Notes under the pieces: model-generated
What the model was told of the DNA's origin: nothing
What the model saw: the letters and a program-made list of their open reading frames with translations, nothing else
Database searches by the model: none
DNA from: Nitrosomonadales bacterium
GTDB lineage: Bacteria > Pseudomonadota > Gammaproteobacteria > Burkholderiales > Gallionellaceae
Direction: 5' to 3'
NCBI GenBank assembly: GCA_016716325.1
Contig: JADJWO010000001.1
Span: forward strand, 1,860,001 to 1,924,000
Length of the DNA: 64,000 nucleotides
Program-made: the position numbers and the translations under genes
Part shown: one piece after another, positions 47,587-56,117 of the stretch
How positions within the stretch are numbered: position 1 is the stretch's first letter
How the letters are laid out: each line of letters opens with the position of its first letter

Positions 47587-47592
47587 TAAAAT
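47587..47592 (+). promoter_or_regulatory. Putative -10 element giving a leaderless thpR transcript
   Basis: TAAAAT ends 6 bases before the thpR ATG at 47599, so a normal start distance would put +1 at or near the start codon. A weak -35 (CTCGAC) is 17 bases upstream. There is no visible Shine-Dalgarno before the ATG, which fits a leaderless message. Confidence 0.4.
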
Positions 47593-47598
47593 GCGACC

Positions 47599-48147
47599 AT
47601 GGAACCTGAACTCGAAACCGCGCGGGTCTTCTTCGCGCTCTGGCCGGATCGCAAGGTGCGTGTGGCATTGTCCGCGTGGCAGCCGTGCCTGCACGAGCTG
47701 TGCGGCGGCAGGGCCATGCGCGCCGTCACGCTGCATACCACGCTGGTGTTCCTCGGCGAGGTTGCAACGCACCGGCTGGAAGCGTTGCAGTTGGCTGCCC
47801 GCGAAGTGGAGGCCGGATCGTTCGGGTTGTGCATGGACACCGCGCGTTACTGGGGGCACAACCACATCGTGTATGCCGCGCCGTCCTCGCTGCCGCCGGA
47901 ACTGTCCGGACTGGTTGCCGGGTTGGAGGACAGCCTGCGCAGGCATCACTTCCGGTTCGACCGGCGCGCATACAAGCCGCATGTCACGCTGGCGCGCAAT
48001 GCAAAGTGGACGGATGCGCCGCTGCCAGCGATGCCGCCGGTGCATTGGCCGGTCGGTGATTTCGCGCTGGTGCAATCCGTGCCTGACGGCGGGCGGGCGG
48101 ATTATCGCGTGCTGGCGCGTTTCCCTTTGCGCGCATCTGGCGGATAA
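47599..48147 (+). CDS. thpR: RNA 2',3'-cyclic phosphodiesterase (2'-5' RNA ligase family)
   Basis: A 182-residue 2H phosphoesterase. The two catalytic HxTx motifs are HTTL (about residue 48) and HVTL (about 133), separated by about 85 residues as in the family. It opens 2',3'-cyclic phosphates on RNA; the cellular role is unclear. It is divergent from the FAD/Fe-S gene with 85 bases between and is followed closely by pldA. Confidence 0.92.
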   Translation: MEPELETARVFFALWPDRKVRVALSAWQPCLHELCGGRAMRAVTLHTTLVFLGEVATHRLEALQLAAREVEAGSFGLCMDTARYWGHNHIVYAAPSSLPPELSGLVAGLEDSLRRHHFRFDRRAYKPHVTLARNAKWTDAPLPAMPPVHWPVGDFALVQSVPDGGRADYRVLARFPLRASGG

Positions 48148-48176
48148 TCACATCCGCAAAACCCGTCCCCCTCACC

Positions 48177-49304
48177 ATGAAAAAACCGAGCCATTCCGCC
48201 CCGCCGGGCAACTTCCTGCTGCTAGCCGTGCTGTGCGCGCTGTCTGTGCCGACGGTTCAAGCTGGCGAAGAAGACTTCGCGCGGTGTGCGAAACAGTACC
48301 CGGACGACAATGCCGCGCGCCTGAAATGTTACGACAGTGCAGTATCTTCCGCTTCCGCGACCGTCCTGCCGCAACCCGTGGCAGATGTACCGGTCGGTGA
48401 GAAGGGTGATGGCAAGGCCGATGATGAAGAGAATGGCGCGCCGGCAGATGCGACACAACCGTCAGACGAGCGCTCTTATCTGACGCGCGCCTGGAATCTG
48501 GATGACAGGAACGCCCGCGGCGAAAGCAAGGTGGGTCGCCTCAGGCCGCACCGGCAAAGTTATCTGCTGGTCAGGAAGAGTGGCAACGCCAACAGCCAGC
48601 CGACTTCGCCGGCCATCGGCCACAGCGCGCTCACCCCGCGCGACATCGATGCGCTGGAGGCCAAGTTCCAGTTGAGTTTCAAGGCGGACATCGGCAGCCA
48701 GCAGGACATCGATCTGCTGGGCATGAAAACCTTGCGACTGTGGGGAGCCTATACGCAGCAATCAAGCTGGCAGGTATTCAACATGCGCAACTCGTCGCCG
48801 TTCCGCGAAACCGATTACGAGCCCGAGCTGATCGCCACGTTCGGTACGGGTGCGGCGGAGGGCCTCAAACTGGTCAATCTTGCCTGGGTGCACCAGTCGA
48901 ACGGACGTCCCCTGCCGGAATCGCGCAGCTGGAACCGCCTCTACCTGCAGGGCGGTTGGGAATGGAACAACAGCACATCCATCCTGGCGCGCGGCTGGTA
49001 TCGCATCCCGGAAAAGCTGGCGAAGGACGACAATCCGGACATCGTCGACTACGTCGGGCGTGCCGACCTGGTGGCGCGCTGGGAACCGGCAGACAAAAGA
49101 CAGGCCGTATCCATCTTGTTGCGCAACAACCTCAACATGGCGGCCAATCGCGGCTTCGTCCAGATCGACTGGTCGATGCCGTTCGCGCTCGGCAATGCGG
49201 CGCGCGTGCATGCGCAGTTCACCTCGGGCTTCGGCGAGAGCCTGATCGACTACAACCATAGCCAGAATACCTTTGGGCTGGGTTTTTCGTTCCGCGAGTG
49301 GTGA
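48177..49304 (+). CDS. pldA: Outer-membrane phospholipase A1
   Basis: A 375-residue protein: signal peptide (about 1-29, ending VQA), a 90-residue polar linker, and an OMPLA beta-barrel. The catalytic motif is intact: HQSNGRPLPESRSWNRLY (His and Ser of HQSNG with the later Asn, about residues 240-258). OMPLA removes misplaced phospholipids from the outer leaflet, needs Ca2+ and dimerises. Compared with E. coli, the extra N-terminal linker is longer than usual. ATG 48177 follows a short gap after thpR; haemoglobin follows with 1-base spacing. Confidence 0.93.
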   Translation: MKKPSHSAPPGNFLLLAVLCALSVPTVQAGEEDFARCAKQYPDDNAARLKCYDSAVSSASATVLPQPVADVPVGEKGDGKADDEENGAPADATQPSDERSYLTRAWNLDDRNARGESKVGRLRPHRQSYLLVRKSGNANSQPTSPAIGHSALTPRDIDALEAKFQLSFKADIGSQQDIDLLGMKTLRLWGAYTQQSSWQVFNMRNSSPFRETDYEPELIATFGTGAAEGLKLVNLAWVHQSNGRPLPESRSWNRLYLQGGWEWNNSTSILARGWYRIPEKLAKDDNPDIVDYVGRADLVARWEPADKRQAVSILLRNNLNMAANRGFVQIDWSMPFALGNAARVHAQFTSGFGESLIDYNHSQNTFGLGFSFREW

Positions 49305-49305
49305 C

Positions 49306-49701
49306 ATGCAGGGCGCACAGGGACTGACGCATTACCAGCGCATCGGCGGCGCGGACAAGGTGCGCGCGCTGGTGCAGCGCTTCTACCAACTGATGGATGA
49401 GTTGCCGGAAGCGCATGGCATCCGCAAAATGCATGCGGCCGACCTGCAGAGCGCCTCGGACAAGCTGTTCAAGTTCCTGTCCGGCTGGATGGGCGGGCCG
49501 CAGTTGTTCGTCGAGGAATACGGCCACCCGATGCTGCGCCGCCGCCACATGCCTTTTTCCATCGGTGAGGCCGAGCGCGACCAGTGGCTGCTGTGCATGG
49601 ATCGGGCGCTGGACGAGGTGGTGAAGGACGAAGGGCTGCGCCGGGAGCTTTCCGCCGCTTTCGCCAAGGTGGCGGACCACATGCGCAACCGTGATGATTA
49701 A
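49306..49701 (+). CDS. Truncated haemoglobin, group II type
   Basis: A 131-residue globin. It shows THYQRIGGADKVRALVQRFY at the N-terminus, the group II-like LSGWMGGPQLFVEEYGHPMLRRRHMPFSI (proximal His in RRRH) and a distal-pocket helix. Group II forms bind O2 and react with NO or peroxide. The start ATG 49306 has GCGAGTGGTG before it and lies directly after the pldA stop. Weak coupling to pldA in translation is likely, but a functional link is not evident. Confidence 0.9.
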   Translation: MQGAQGLTHYQRIGGADKVRALVQRFYQLMDELPEAHGIRKMHAADLQSASDKLFKFLSGWMGGPQLFVEEYGHPMLRRRHMPFSIGEAERDQWLLCMDRALDEVVKDEGLRRELSAAFAKVADHMRNRDD

Positions 49702-49765
49702 GCATGGTTGGCGCACTTGGTTCTTTCGGAACTAGAATGGCGCTGTATATTTCCCGGGATACGTC

Positions 49766-50725
49766 ATGCTGCATGCATTCACACTGAAGAACGGCCGCCT
49801 CAACCGCCTGCATATCGAGCCTGGCGCCGATCTGGGCAGCGAAGCGCCGGTGTGGGTGGACATGGTCGCCGCGACGCCGGAAGAGGGCGAGTGGGTCGAG
49901 GCGGCATACGGTTTCCACCTGCCGCGCCCCGAACACCTGCGCGACATCGAGGCCAGCGCGCGTTTCTTCGAACATGACGGCAACCTGCACCTGCGTTCCG
50001 ATTTCCTGTCCGGTACCGAAAGCCACTCGCGCAGCGTGGCGGTGGCGTTCGTGCTGTCCGGCGAGACGCTGATCAGCATCCACGAGGAAGATCTGCCGAT
50101 CTTCCGCCTGCTGCGCATCCGGCTGCGTTCGGAGTCCGGCGAGATCAGGAACAACAGCGATGTGCTGGTCGACCTGTATGGCATGGACGTCGAATTCTCC
50201 GCCGATGCGCTGGAAGAGGTGTACGCCGACCTCGGGCGCGTCAGCCAGAGCGTGCTGAACGAGAACATCAGCGACCGGCAGGCGCGCGAGGCGCTGGCCG
50301 AGATCGCGCATGCCGAGCATGTCAACGGGCGCATCCGGCGCAACGTGATGGACACGCAGCGCGCGCTGTCCTTTCTGGTCCGGGTCAAGGCGCTCGGCGC
50401 GGAACAGATCGAGGAGGTGAAACAGATCCAGCAGGACATCGAGTCGCTGGACGGCCACACCTCGTTCCTGTTCGACAAGATCAACTTCCTGATGGATGCC
50501 GTGATCGGCTTCATCAACATCAACCAGAACAAGATCGTGCGTTTGTTCTCGGTGGTGTCGGTGGCCCTGCTGCCGCCCACGCTGATCGCGTCCATCTACG
50601 GCATGAACTTCGCCATGATGCCGGAGTTGCAGTGGAAGCTGGGCTATCCGTTCGCGCTGCTGCTGATGACGCTGTCGGTCGGCGTGCCGTTCTGGGTGTT
50701 CTGGCGCAAGGGCTGGCTGAAGTAA
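49766..50725 (+). CDS. corA: CorA-family magnesium transporter
   Basis: A 319-residue divalent-cation channel protein. A cytoplasmic N-terminal funnel domain (about 1-255) is followed by two membrane helices (about 262-282 and 295-313) bracketing the selectivity motif YGMNF. The C-terminus WRKGWLK is charged as usual. It is likely to import Mg2+ (possibly Co/Ni); subfamily not resolved. It is followed after 2 bases by the Pyr_excise-type gene. Confidence 0.93.
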   Translation: MLHAFTLKNGRLNRLHIEPGADLGSEAPVWVDMVAATPEEGEWVEAAYGFHLPRPEHLRDIEASARFFEHDGNLHLRSDFLSGTESHSRSVAVAFVLSGETLISIHEEDLPIFRLLRIRLRSESGEIRNNSDVLVDLYGMDVEFSADALEEVYADLGRVSQSVLNENISDRQAREALAEIAHAEHVNGRIRRNVMDTQRALSFLVRVKALGAEQIEEVKQIQQDIESLDGHTSFLFDKINFLMDAVIGFININQNKIVRLFSVVSVALLPPTLIASIYGMNFAMMPELQWKLGYPFALLLMTLSVGVPFWVFWRKGWLK

Positions 50726-50727
50726 CC

Positions 50728-51156
50728 ATGCGCCTCTGGTCGCTGCACCCCAAGCATCTCGATGCCAAGGGCCTGGTCGCGCTGTGGCGCGAGGCCCTGC
50801 TGGCGCAGAAAGTGTTGCGCGGCGAGACCCGGGGTTATCGCCATCACCCGCAGTTGCAGCGCTTCCGCACGCATCCCGAGCCGCTGGCGGCGATCGCCAG
50901 CTACTTGCGGGCGGTGCAGCAGGAAGCATCCTGTCGCGGGTATCGCTTCGATGCGGACAAGATCGGGCCCGAAACGACGCGCCGCAGGATCGCGGTCACG
51001 CAAGGCCAGGTCGAATACGAACTCCGGCATCTTCGAAGCAAGCTGGCCGTGCGGGATGTCGCCGCGCTGGGGCGGCTGCAACAGTGTGGACCGGCACAGC
51101 TGCATCCTCTGTTCAGGGGAGTGGCGGGAGAGGTGGAGCCCTGGGAAGTGGTCTAA
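50728..51156 (+). CDS. Pyrimidine-dimer-glycosylase-type (PF03013-like) protein
   Basis: A 142-residue protein beginning MRLWSLHPKHLDAKGLVALWREALLAQKVLRG, the opening shared by bacterial members of the T4 endonuclease V (Pyr_excise) family. Whether the bacterial forms cut pyrimidine dimers is not settled. ATG 50728 lies 2 bases after corA, so it is probably cotranslated. The last 4 bases overlap the convergent tcdA stop. There is no other DNA repair gene nearby. Confidence 0.72.
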   Translation: MRLWSLHPKHLDAKGLVALWREALLAQKVLRGETRGYRHHPQLQRFRTHPEPLAAIASYLRAVQQEASCRGYRFDADKIGPETTRRRIAVTQGQVEYELRHLRSKLAVRDVAALGRLQQCGPAQLHPLFRGVAGEVEPWEVV

Positions 51157-51923
51157 CCCCTATTGGCAAGCAGCTTGTCGATACACCAACCCGCCGCAGC
51201 GAACCCCATGCCGGCGGTCACCGTGACCACCGAGCCATAGCCGGCGCAGCTCAGGTCGCCGGTCGTGCAGCTTGTGCTGCGCTGTGAGGGTTCTTCCGAA
51301 TAGATGCAGGCCACGCCGAACTTGCCGTTCTTGCGCGGAGGGATGTTGAAATCCTTCTTCAGCGTCGTGCGGATGCGTGCCAGCAAGGCATCGTGCGTCA
51401 CCTTGCCGAGATCGTCCCGCTTCAACCGGAGCGGATCGGCCTTGCCGCCCGCCGCGCCGCACACCACCAGCGGGATCCTGTTGTAGCGCGCATGAACGAT
51501 CAGCGCCGCCTTCACTCTCGCCTCGTCGCAGGCGTCGAGCACCGCGTCGAAACTGTCCGGCACGATCAGTTGCGCCATGTTCGCCTCGGTCAGGAAATCA
51601 TCCACGATCGTCACCCGGCAAGCGGGGTTGATGTCCGCGATGCGGGCCTTGAGTGCTTCCGTCTTGGCCTTGCCCAGCGTGCTGTCCAGCGCCTGGATCT
51701 GCCGGTTCACGTTAGATACCGCCACATGGTCGAAGTCGATCAGCGTCAGGTTGCCGATGCCGCTGCGCGCCAGCGCCTCCACCGCCCAGGAACCGACACC
51801 GCCCACGCCGATCACTACCACGCGCGCCCGGTGCAGCGCGATGCGCGACCCGTCGCCGTAGAGGCGGTCGAGGCCGCCGAAGCGGCGTTCGTGATGGTCG
51901 TCGAGCGGATGAAGGTGTCCCAT
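51153..51923 (-). CDS. tcdA: tRNA threonylcarbamoyladenosine dehydratase
   Basis: A 256-residue E1-like, ATP-dependent enzyme that cyclises t6A to ct6A at tRNA position 37. ThiF-type features: VVVIGVGGVGSWAVEALARSG (about residues 35-55), DFDHVAVSNVNRQ, the middle DACDEARVKAALI, and a C-terminal hydrophobic segment (SVVTVTAGMGFAAAGW). It is followed by tatD on the same strand upstream. Length and motifs fit TcdA (CsdL). Confidence 0.92.
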   Translation of the reverse strand: MGHLHPLDDHHERRFGGLDRLYGDGSRIALHRARVVVIGVGGVGSWAVEALARSGIGNLTLIDFDHVAVSNVNRQIQALDSTLGKAKTEALKARIADINPACRVTIVDDFLTEANMAQLIVPDSFDAVLDACDEARVKAALIVHARYNRIPLVVCGAAGGKADPLRLKRDDLGKVTHDALLARIRTTLKKDFNIPPRKNGKFGVACIYSEEPSQRSTSCTTGDLSCAGYGSVVTVTAGMGFAAAGWCIDKLLANRG

Positions 51924-51925
51924 GT

Positions 51926-52705
51926 TCAGTTTGTCGCGGCGAGTCGCGGAAGAATGGACGATACATTCGCTGTCGTGGCGCGTGCAACTTCCTCGATGCT
52001 TATGCCGCGCAACTGTGCCAGCGTCTGCGCGATGCGCGGCACATATTCCGGCTTGTTCGGTTGGCCGCGTTCGAGGAAGTCGGGCGGGATGTCCGGCGCG
52101 TCGGTCTCCAGCACGATGGTTTCCAGCGGCAGCGTCGCGGCAAGCTCGCGCAGGCGGGTGGCGCGGTCGTGGGTCATCGCGCCGCCGAAGCCGAGCTTGA
52201 AGCCCAGTTTGATGAACTCGTCGGCCTGCTGGCGGCTGCCGCTGAACGCGTGCGCAATGCCGCCGCGCACCCGGTGCTGGCGCAGCAGCTTGAGGATGGC
52301 GTCCTGCGCGCGGCGGATGTGCAGCAGCACCGGCAGGCCGAATTCGCGCGCCAGCTTCAGTTGCTCGACGAAGAAATATTCCTGCCGCGCACGGTCGTAG
52401 TGGTTGATGAAGAAGTCCATGCCGATCTCGCCGACCGCGACGGGTTTGTGTTGTTCCAGATAGCCGCGCAGCACAAGCAGGTCATCCGGCATCGCGTCAT
52501 CGGTATACATCGGGTGGATGCCGTAAGCTGGCGCGCACGACGGGAAGCGTACACACAGCTCGCGCACCACCTCGAAGTTGGCGCGCGCCACCGAGGGCAC
52601 GACGATGCGATCCACGCCCGCATCGCGTGCTGTCTGTACCAGTTCGGCCTGCGTGTCGCCGAATTCGTCGGCGTCGAGATGGCAGTGGGTGTCGATGAAT
52701 CGCAT
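51926..52705 (-). CDS. tatD: TatD-family metal-dependent nuclease
   Basis: A 259-residue amidohydrolase-fold DNase (TatD/YcfH type). Metal ligands in FIDTHCHLD at the N-terminus, a Glu in GEIGMDF, His in LLHIRRAQDAIL and AHAFSG, and Asp in LETDAPDIPP. ATG 52705 starts the conserved opening; an in-frame TTG upstream at 52732 lies in the repeat. The start is preceded by GGGAGAGG taken from the palindromic repeat at 52708-52793. It sits upstream of tcdA with a 2-base gap, likely an operon. Confidence 0.92.
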   Translation of the reverse strand: MRFIDTHCHLDADEFGDTQAELVQTARDAGVDRIVVPSVARANFEVVRELCVRFPSCAPAYGIHPMYTDDAMPDDLLVLRGYLEQHKPVAVGEIGMDFFINHYDRARQEYFFVEQLKLAREFGLPVLLHIRRAQDAILKLLRQHRVRGGIAHAFSGSRQQADEFIKLGFKLGFGGAMTHDRATRLRELAATLPLETIVLETDAPDIPPDFLERGQPNKPEYVPRIAQTLAQLRGISIEEVARATTANVSSILPRLAATN

Positions 52706-52707
52706 TG

Positions 52708-52793
52708 CCCTCTCCCTAACCCTCTCCCGCAAGCGGGAGAGGGAACAATTCCCCTCTCCCGCTTGCGGGAGAGGGGGCTGGGGAGAGGGTGAG
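52708..52793. repeat. Double CTCTCCCGC-type palindrome between tatD and the quinone oxidoreductase gene
   Basis: Two hairpins of the same kind lie side by side: CTCTCCCGCAAGCGGGAGAG and CTCTCCCGCTTGCGGGAGAG (about 52722-52741 and 52754-52773), with CCCTCTCCC outer parts. It is a dispersed proteobacterial REP-like element, also present once inside the Nudix fusion gene. Its edge abuts the tatD start codon. Confidence 0.85.
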
Positions 52794-52798
52794 CTTTT

Positions 52799-53803
52799 TC
52801 ATTTCATCATCAGCACGATCTTGCCGATCATGCCGCCCGCCTCAATCAGGCGATGCGCCTCGGCGGCCTGATCCAGCGGCAGCCGGTGCGTGACCAGCAC
52901 GCCGAGCTGTCCCGCCTCGACCAGCTTGGCGCCTTCTTCCAGTATCCTGCGCTGGCGCACGCGCTCGTCGTGCAGGGCCAGCACCTGCGGCGTGAGCATC
53001 AGTTCGTAGCACAGCGACAGGTTGCGCAGCCGCGCCAGTTGCGTGTCGGCCAGCGACAGCGGCGTGGAGAGCAGGCTGACCAGTTTGCCACCGATGCGCA
53101 CGGCATTCATCGAGCGCAGGTAAGTCTCGCCACCCACCGTGTCGAACACCACATCCGCGCCGCGTCCGCCCGTCCAGTCCAGCGTCTGCTGCACGAAGTC
53201 CTGCGTCTTGTAGTTGATGATCTTCTCCGCGTACAGGCCTTGTGCCAGCCCGGCCTTGCGGTCGTTGCTGACCGTCACCGCGACGCGCGCGCCGAGGTGG
53301 TGCGCCAGTTGCAATGCGACGTGGCCGACGCCTCCGGCCGCGGCATGGATCAGCACCGTCTGTCCGGCCTGCAGCCCGGCGCGCTCGACCAGCGCCTCCC
53401 ATGCGGTGAGCAGCACCAGCGGCAGCGCGGCGCTATCCTGCAGCGACAGGTTGGCGGGTTTCGCCGCGCAATATTCCTCGTGCAGCGTGGTGTATTCGGC
53501 ATAGTTGCCCGGCTCGTCGCCCAGCCCGCCGTTGCAGAAGAACACCTCATCGCCGGCCTTGACGCGCGTGACTGCTTCGCCTGCTGTTTCCACCACGCCC
53601 GCGCCGTCGCAACCGAGGATCGCGGGCAGCTTGTCGGGATGGTAGGCGGGCTTGGCGCGCAGCTTGGCGTCCACCGGGTTCACGCCGGCGGCGGCAAGCT
53701 TCACGCGGATGTGGTGCGGCGAAGGCAGCGCGGGTTTTTCGATCTCGCGCAGTTGCAGCACATCGGCGCTGCCTGCGGCGGTCATCAGTATAGCTTTCAT
53801 CAA
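52799..53803 (-). CDS. Zinc-independent quinone oxidoreductase (MDR family)
   Basis: A 334-residue medium-chain dehydrogenase/reductase of the Qor/ZADH type. GroES-like N-terminus with LGCDGAGVVETAG, NADPH-binding motif HAAAGGVGHVALQLAHHLGA (about residues 153-172), and an IINYKTQDF segment. No structural zinc-cluster cysteines are apparent. The physiological substrate is unknown. The first ATG (53803) or the second (53800) could be the start. It is separated from tatD by the repeat. Confidence 0.86.
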   Translation of the reverse strand: MMKAILMTAAGSADVLQLREIEKPALPSPHHIRVKLAAAGVNPVDAKLRAKPAYHPDKLPAILGCDGAGVVETAGEAVTRVKAGDEVFFCNGGLGDEPGNYAEYTTLHEEYCAAKPANLSLQDSAALPLVLLTAWEALVERAGLQAGQTVLIHAAAGGVGHVALQLAHHLGARVAVTVSNDRKAGLAQGLYAEKIINYKTQDFVQQTLDWTGGRGADVVFDTVGGETYLRSMNAVRIGGKLVSLLSTPLSLADTQLARLRNLSLCYELMLTPQVLALHDERVRQRRILEEGAKLVEAGQLGVLVTHRLPLDQAAEAHRLIEAGGMIGKIVLMMK

Positions 53804-53814
53804 TGATCCATTTC

Positions 53815-53879
53815 TGTAGGAGCCCGATTTATCGGGCGATTGTTTGCATCGCTATCGCGCAATGAATTGCGCTCCTACG
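53815..53879. repeat. TGTAGGAGC inverted-repeat element upstream of aroC
   Basis: Outer arms TGTAGGAGC (53815-53823) and GCTCCTACG (53871-53879) enclose two further palindromes: CCCGAT-TT-ATCGGG (53823-53836) and GCGCAAT-GA-ATTGCGC (53857-53872). It looks like a small dispersed structured repeat. It fills the gap between the oxidoreductase and aroC. Confidence 0.75.
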
Positions 53880-53941
53880 GCGGTAATGTGTGGGTGTGGG
53901 CATATGTTAAACTTCGCGCACTCTTTTTGCGAGACACCACC

Positions 53942-55036
53942 ATGTCCGGAAATACCTTTGGCACCCTGTTCACCGTCACCTCCTTCGGCGAATCTCACGG
54001 CAAGGCGATCGGCTGCATCGTGGATGGTTGCCCGCCGGGCATGGCACTGAGCGAAGCCGACATCCAGCCCGACCTCGACCGCCGCAAGCCCGGCACCTCG
54101 CGCCACGTCACGCAGCGCCGCGAATCGGATACGGTGGAGATCCTGTCCGGCGTGTTCGAAGGCAAGACCACCGGCACGCCCATCATGCTGCTGATCCGCA
54201 ACGAAGACCAGCGCAGCAAAGACTACGGGAACATCGCCGAGACCTTCCGCCCTGGCCATGCCGACTACACCTACTGGCAGAAATACGGCATCCGCGACCA
54301 TCGTGGCGGCGGCCGCGCCTCTGCGCGCGAGACTGCGGGACGTGTGGCGGCAGGTGCCATCGCGAAAAAATGGCTGGGCGAGAAATATGGCGTGGAAGTG
54401 CGCGGCTACCTGGAACAGCTCGGCGAGATCGTCGTGCCGTTCAAAAGCTGGGACGACGTGAGTGCCGAAGGCAACACCTTCTTCGTGGCCGACGCGAGCT
54501 ATGTCGCGCAATTGGAAGACTACATGGATGCGCTGCGCAAATCCGGCGACTCCATCGGCGCCAAGCTCGCCGTCGTCGCGCACAACGTGCCGGTCGGCTG
54601 GGGCGAACCGGTGTTCGACCGTATCGACGCCGACATCGCGCATGCCTTGATGGGCATCAATGCAGTGAAGGGCGTGGAGATCGGCGCGGGCTTCGGTTGC
54701 GTCACGCAGAAAGGCAGCGAGCATGGTGACGAACTCACGCCGAATGGTTTCGCATCCAATCACGCGGGCGGCATCCTCGGCGGCATCACCACCGGGCAGG
54801 ACATCGTCGCACGTTACGCCATCAAACCGACATCGAGCATCCGCATCGAGCGCGATTCGATCAACAAGGCGGGGGAGGCGGTGAAGGTCTCGACCGAGGG
54901 GCGGCATGATCCCTGTGTGGGCATCCGTGCCACGCCGATCGCGGAGGCGATGGTGGCGTTGGTGTTGATGGATCATGCGTTGAGGAATAGGGGGCAGTGT
55001 GGGGATGTGGTTTGTGAGACTCCTCAGATTCGTTAG
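53942..55036 (+). CDS. aroC: Chorismate synthase
   Basis: Last enzyme of the shikimate pathway; eliminates phosphate from EPSP using reduced FMN. Family signatures GESHGKAIGCIVDGCPPG at the N-terminus, HRGGGRASARETAGRVAAGA (about 120), and a late DPCVGIRATPIAEAM are all present. Length 364 residues, normal. ATG 53942 has only a weak ribosome site. TGTTAAACT at about 53904 could serve as a -10. Confidence 0.96.
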   Translation: MSGNTFGTLFTVTSFGESHGKAIGCIVDGCPPGMALSEADIQPDLDRRKPGTSRHVTQRRESDTVEILSGVFEGKTTGTPIMLLIRNEDQRSKDYGNIAETFRPGHADYTYWQKYGIRDHRGGGRASARETAGRVAAGAIAKKWLGEKYGVEVRGYLEQLGEIVVPFKSWDDVSAEGNTFFVADASYVAQLEDYMDALRKSGDSIGAKLAVVAHNVPVGWGEPVFDRIDADIAHALMGINAVKGVEIGAGFGCVTQKGSEHGDELTPNGFASNHAGGILGGITTGQDIVARYAIKPTSSIRIERDSINKAGEAVKVSTEGRHDPCVGIRATPIAEAMVALVLMDHALRNRGQCGDVVCETPQIR

Positions 55037-55051
55037 GCAAGCAGAAGCAAT

Positions 55052-55744
55052 ATGAAGTTTGAATTGGAAGAAAGTCTTAGGGGCGCCTCCGACGAGGAGT
55101 TGTTGGAAGATATGCGTTGCAGTGCTAAAGCACTTGGCAAAGAGACGATTACTATTGCCGAATACGAGGAAAGAGGGAAAGCCCATCCAAGTACTATTCA
55201 ACGAAGATTTGGGTCGTGGGTTAAGGCATTAAAACTGGCGGGCTTGCAACCAAGCCGGTCAAAAATTGGAATTACTGATGATGAACTCTTCGAGAACATC
55301 AAGGCGCTATGGATAAGTCTAGGGCGCCAACCCAGATACAACGAGGTAAGAGCGCCCAACTCTCGGTTCTCCGCTCGTACATATGAAAACCGTTTTGGTT
55401 CATGGTCAAAGGCGCTTGGCAGATTTGTAGCATGGGTCAACTCTGACTCACCAGAACAACCCCAGCAAGAAGAAGATCAAGGCGCAGTGGACTTAACCTT
55501 GAAAATTGCTTCTACAAAGCGTCGCGCTCGCCGTGAAATATCAGATCGACAAAGATTTAGAATTCTCGTAAGGGATGGTTTTCGGTGCAAATCTTGCGGT
55601 CGGAGCCCATTGTCTGAGGCGGGTGTTGAATTGCACGTTGATCATATTTTGCCTTGGTCAAAAGGCGGTGAGACGAACGACGATAACCTTGAAATCAAGT
55701 GCAAACGATGCAACCTTGGCAAGGGAAACGCGTTCAATGTTTGA
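55052..55744 (+). CDS. HNH endonuclease with two homing-endonuclease-associated repeats
   Basis: A 230-residue protein. Two similar segments of about 35 residues each end in RFGSWSKAL or RFGSWVKAL (about residues 35-66 and 93-123): the HNH-associated repeat found in homing and mobile endonucleases, probably DNA binding. The C-terminal HNH domain has CKSCGRSP, HVDHILPWSKGG and NLEIKCKRCNLGKG, with all catalytic and zinc residues. Its low GC content differs sharply from aroC and later genes, so it is likely acquired. It lies directly after aroC and before a noncoding region with two inverted copies of a structured repeat. Confidence 0.85.
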   Translation: MKFELEESLRGASDEELLEDMRCSAKALGKETITIAEYEERGKAHPSTIQRRFGSWVKALKLAGLQPSRSKIGITDDELFENIKALWISLGRQPRYNEVRAPNSRFSARTYENRFGSWSKALGRFVAWVNSDSPEQPQQEEDQGAVDLTLKIASTKRRARREISDRQRFRILVRDGFRCKSCGRSPLSEAGVELHVDHILPWSKGGETNDDNLEIKCKRCNLGKGNAFNV

Positions 55745-55783
55745 ACTCGCGTAGGATGGGGCGAGCGCAACGATACCCATCGA

Positions 55784-56020
55784 AAACCGCCGGGGGTTGC
55801 CCGGCAGCAAGTTACTTTTCTTGTCTTGCCAAGAAAAGTAACCAAAAGAAATCGCCCCCGGTTTGCCGCCCCTTCGGGGTTCCCTCGATCAGCCGCAAAC
55901 GAGCGGGGCTGCGCAACTCGCACGATCCGCTACGCGGCCACGTGCTCAAACAGTGCTCGCCTAACCCCACCGCCCGTTCGCGCCTGATCGAGGCGGCGCA
56001 CAGGGGAAAGAAAGTCAAAG
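55784..56020 (+). repeat. Structured dispersed repeat, left copy
   Basis: About 240 noncoding bases with several hairpins: GCCGGG/CCCGGC, GTTACTTTTCTTG/CAAGAAAAGTAAC (55811-55823 with 55830-55842, a perfect 13-bp stem) and GCCCC/GGGGT. The reverse complement of 56118-56360 aligns along its whole length and preserves these stems through paired base changes. I see no protein-coding signal. The 39 bases before it (55745-55783) end in a GGATGGG/CCCATC pair. Confidence 0.8.
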
Positions 56021-56038
56021 GCGGTGAGGCGGTTTTGT

Positions 56039-56053
56039 GTGCGCTGCGCGCAC
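56039..56053 (+). terminator. Possible terminator hairpin after the left repeat copy
   Basis: GTGCGC-TGC-GCGCAC followed five bases later by TTTTT. If the left copy is transcribed on the + strand, this is a plausible end. The tail is offset from the stem, so support is modest. Confidence 0.4.
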
Positions 56054-56069
56054 GGTTGTTTTTGATTTG

Positions 56070-56096
56070 AGTGAGGCGGGCAATGCCCGCCTCACT
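56070..56096. repeat. Perfect 12-bp hairpin between the two repeat copies
   Basis: AGTGAGGCGGGC, loop AAT, GCCCGCCTCACT. No U-tract on either strand, so it is not a classical terminator. It sits near the centre of the inverted pair. Confidence 0.8.
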
Positions 56097-56117
56097 GGTG
56101 TTGAGGTTTGGCTTTTA

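Noticed and set aside
56070..56096. The 12-bp hairpin as a rho-independent terminator
   Set aside because: Neither strand has a T-tract after the stem.
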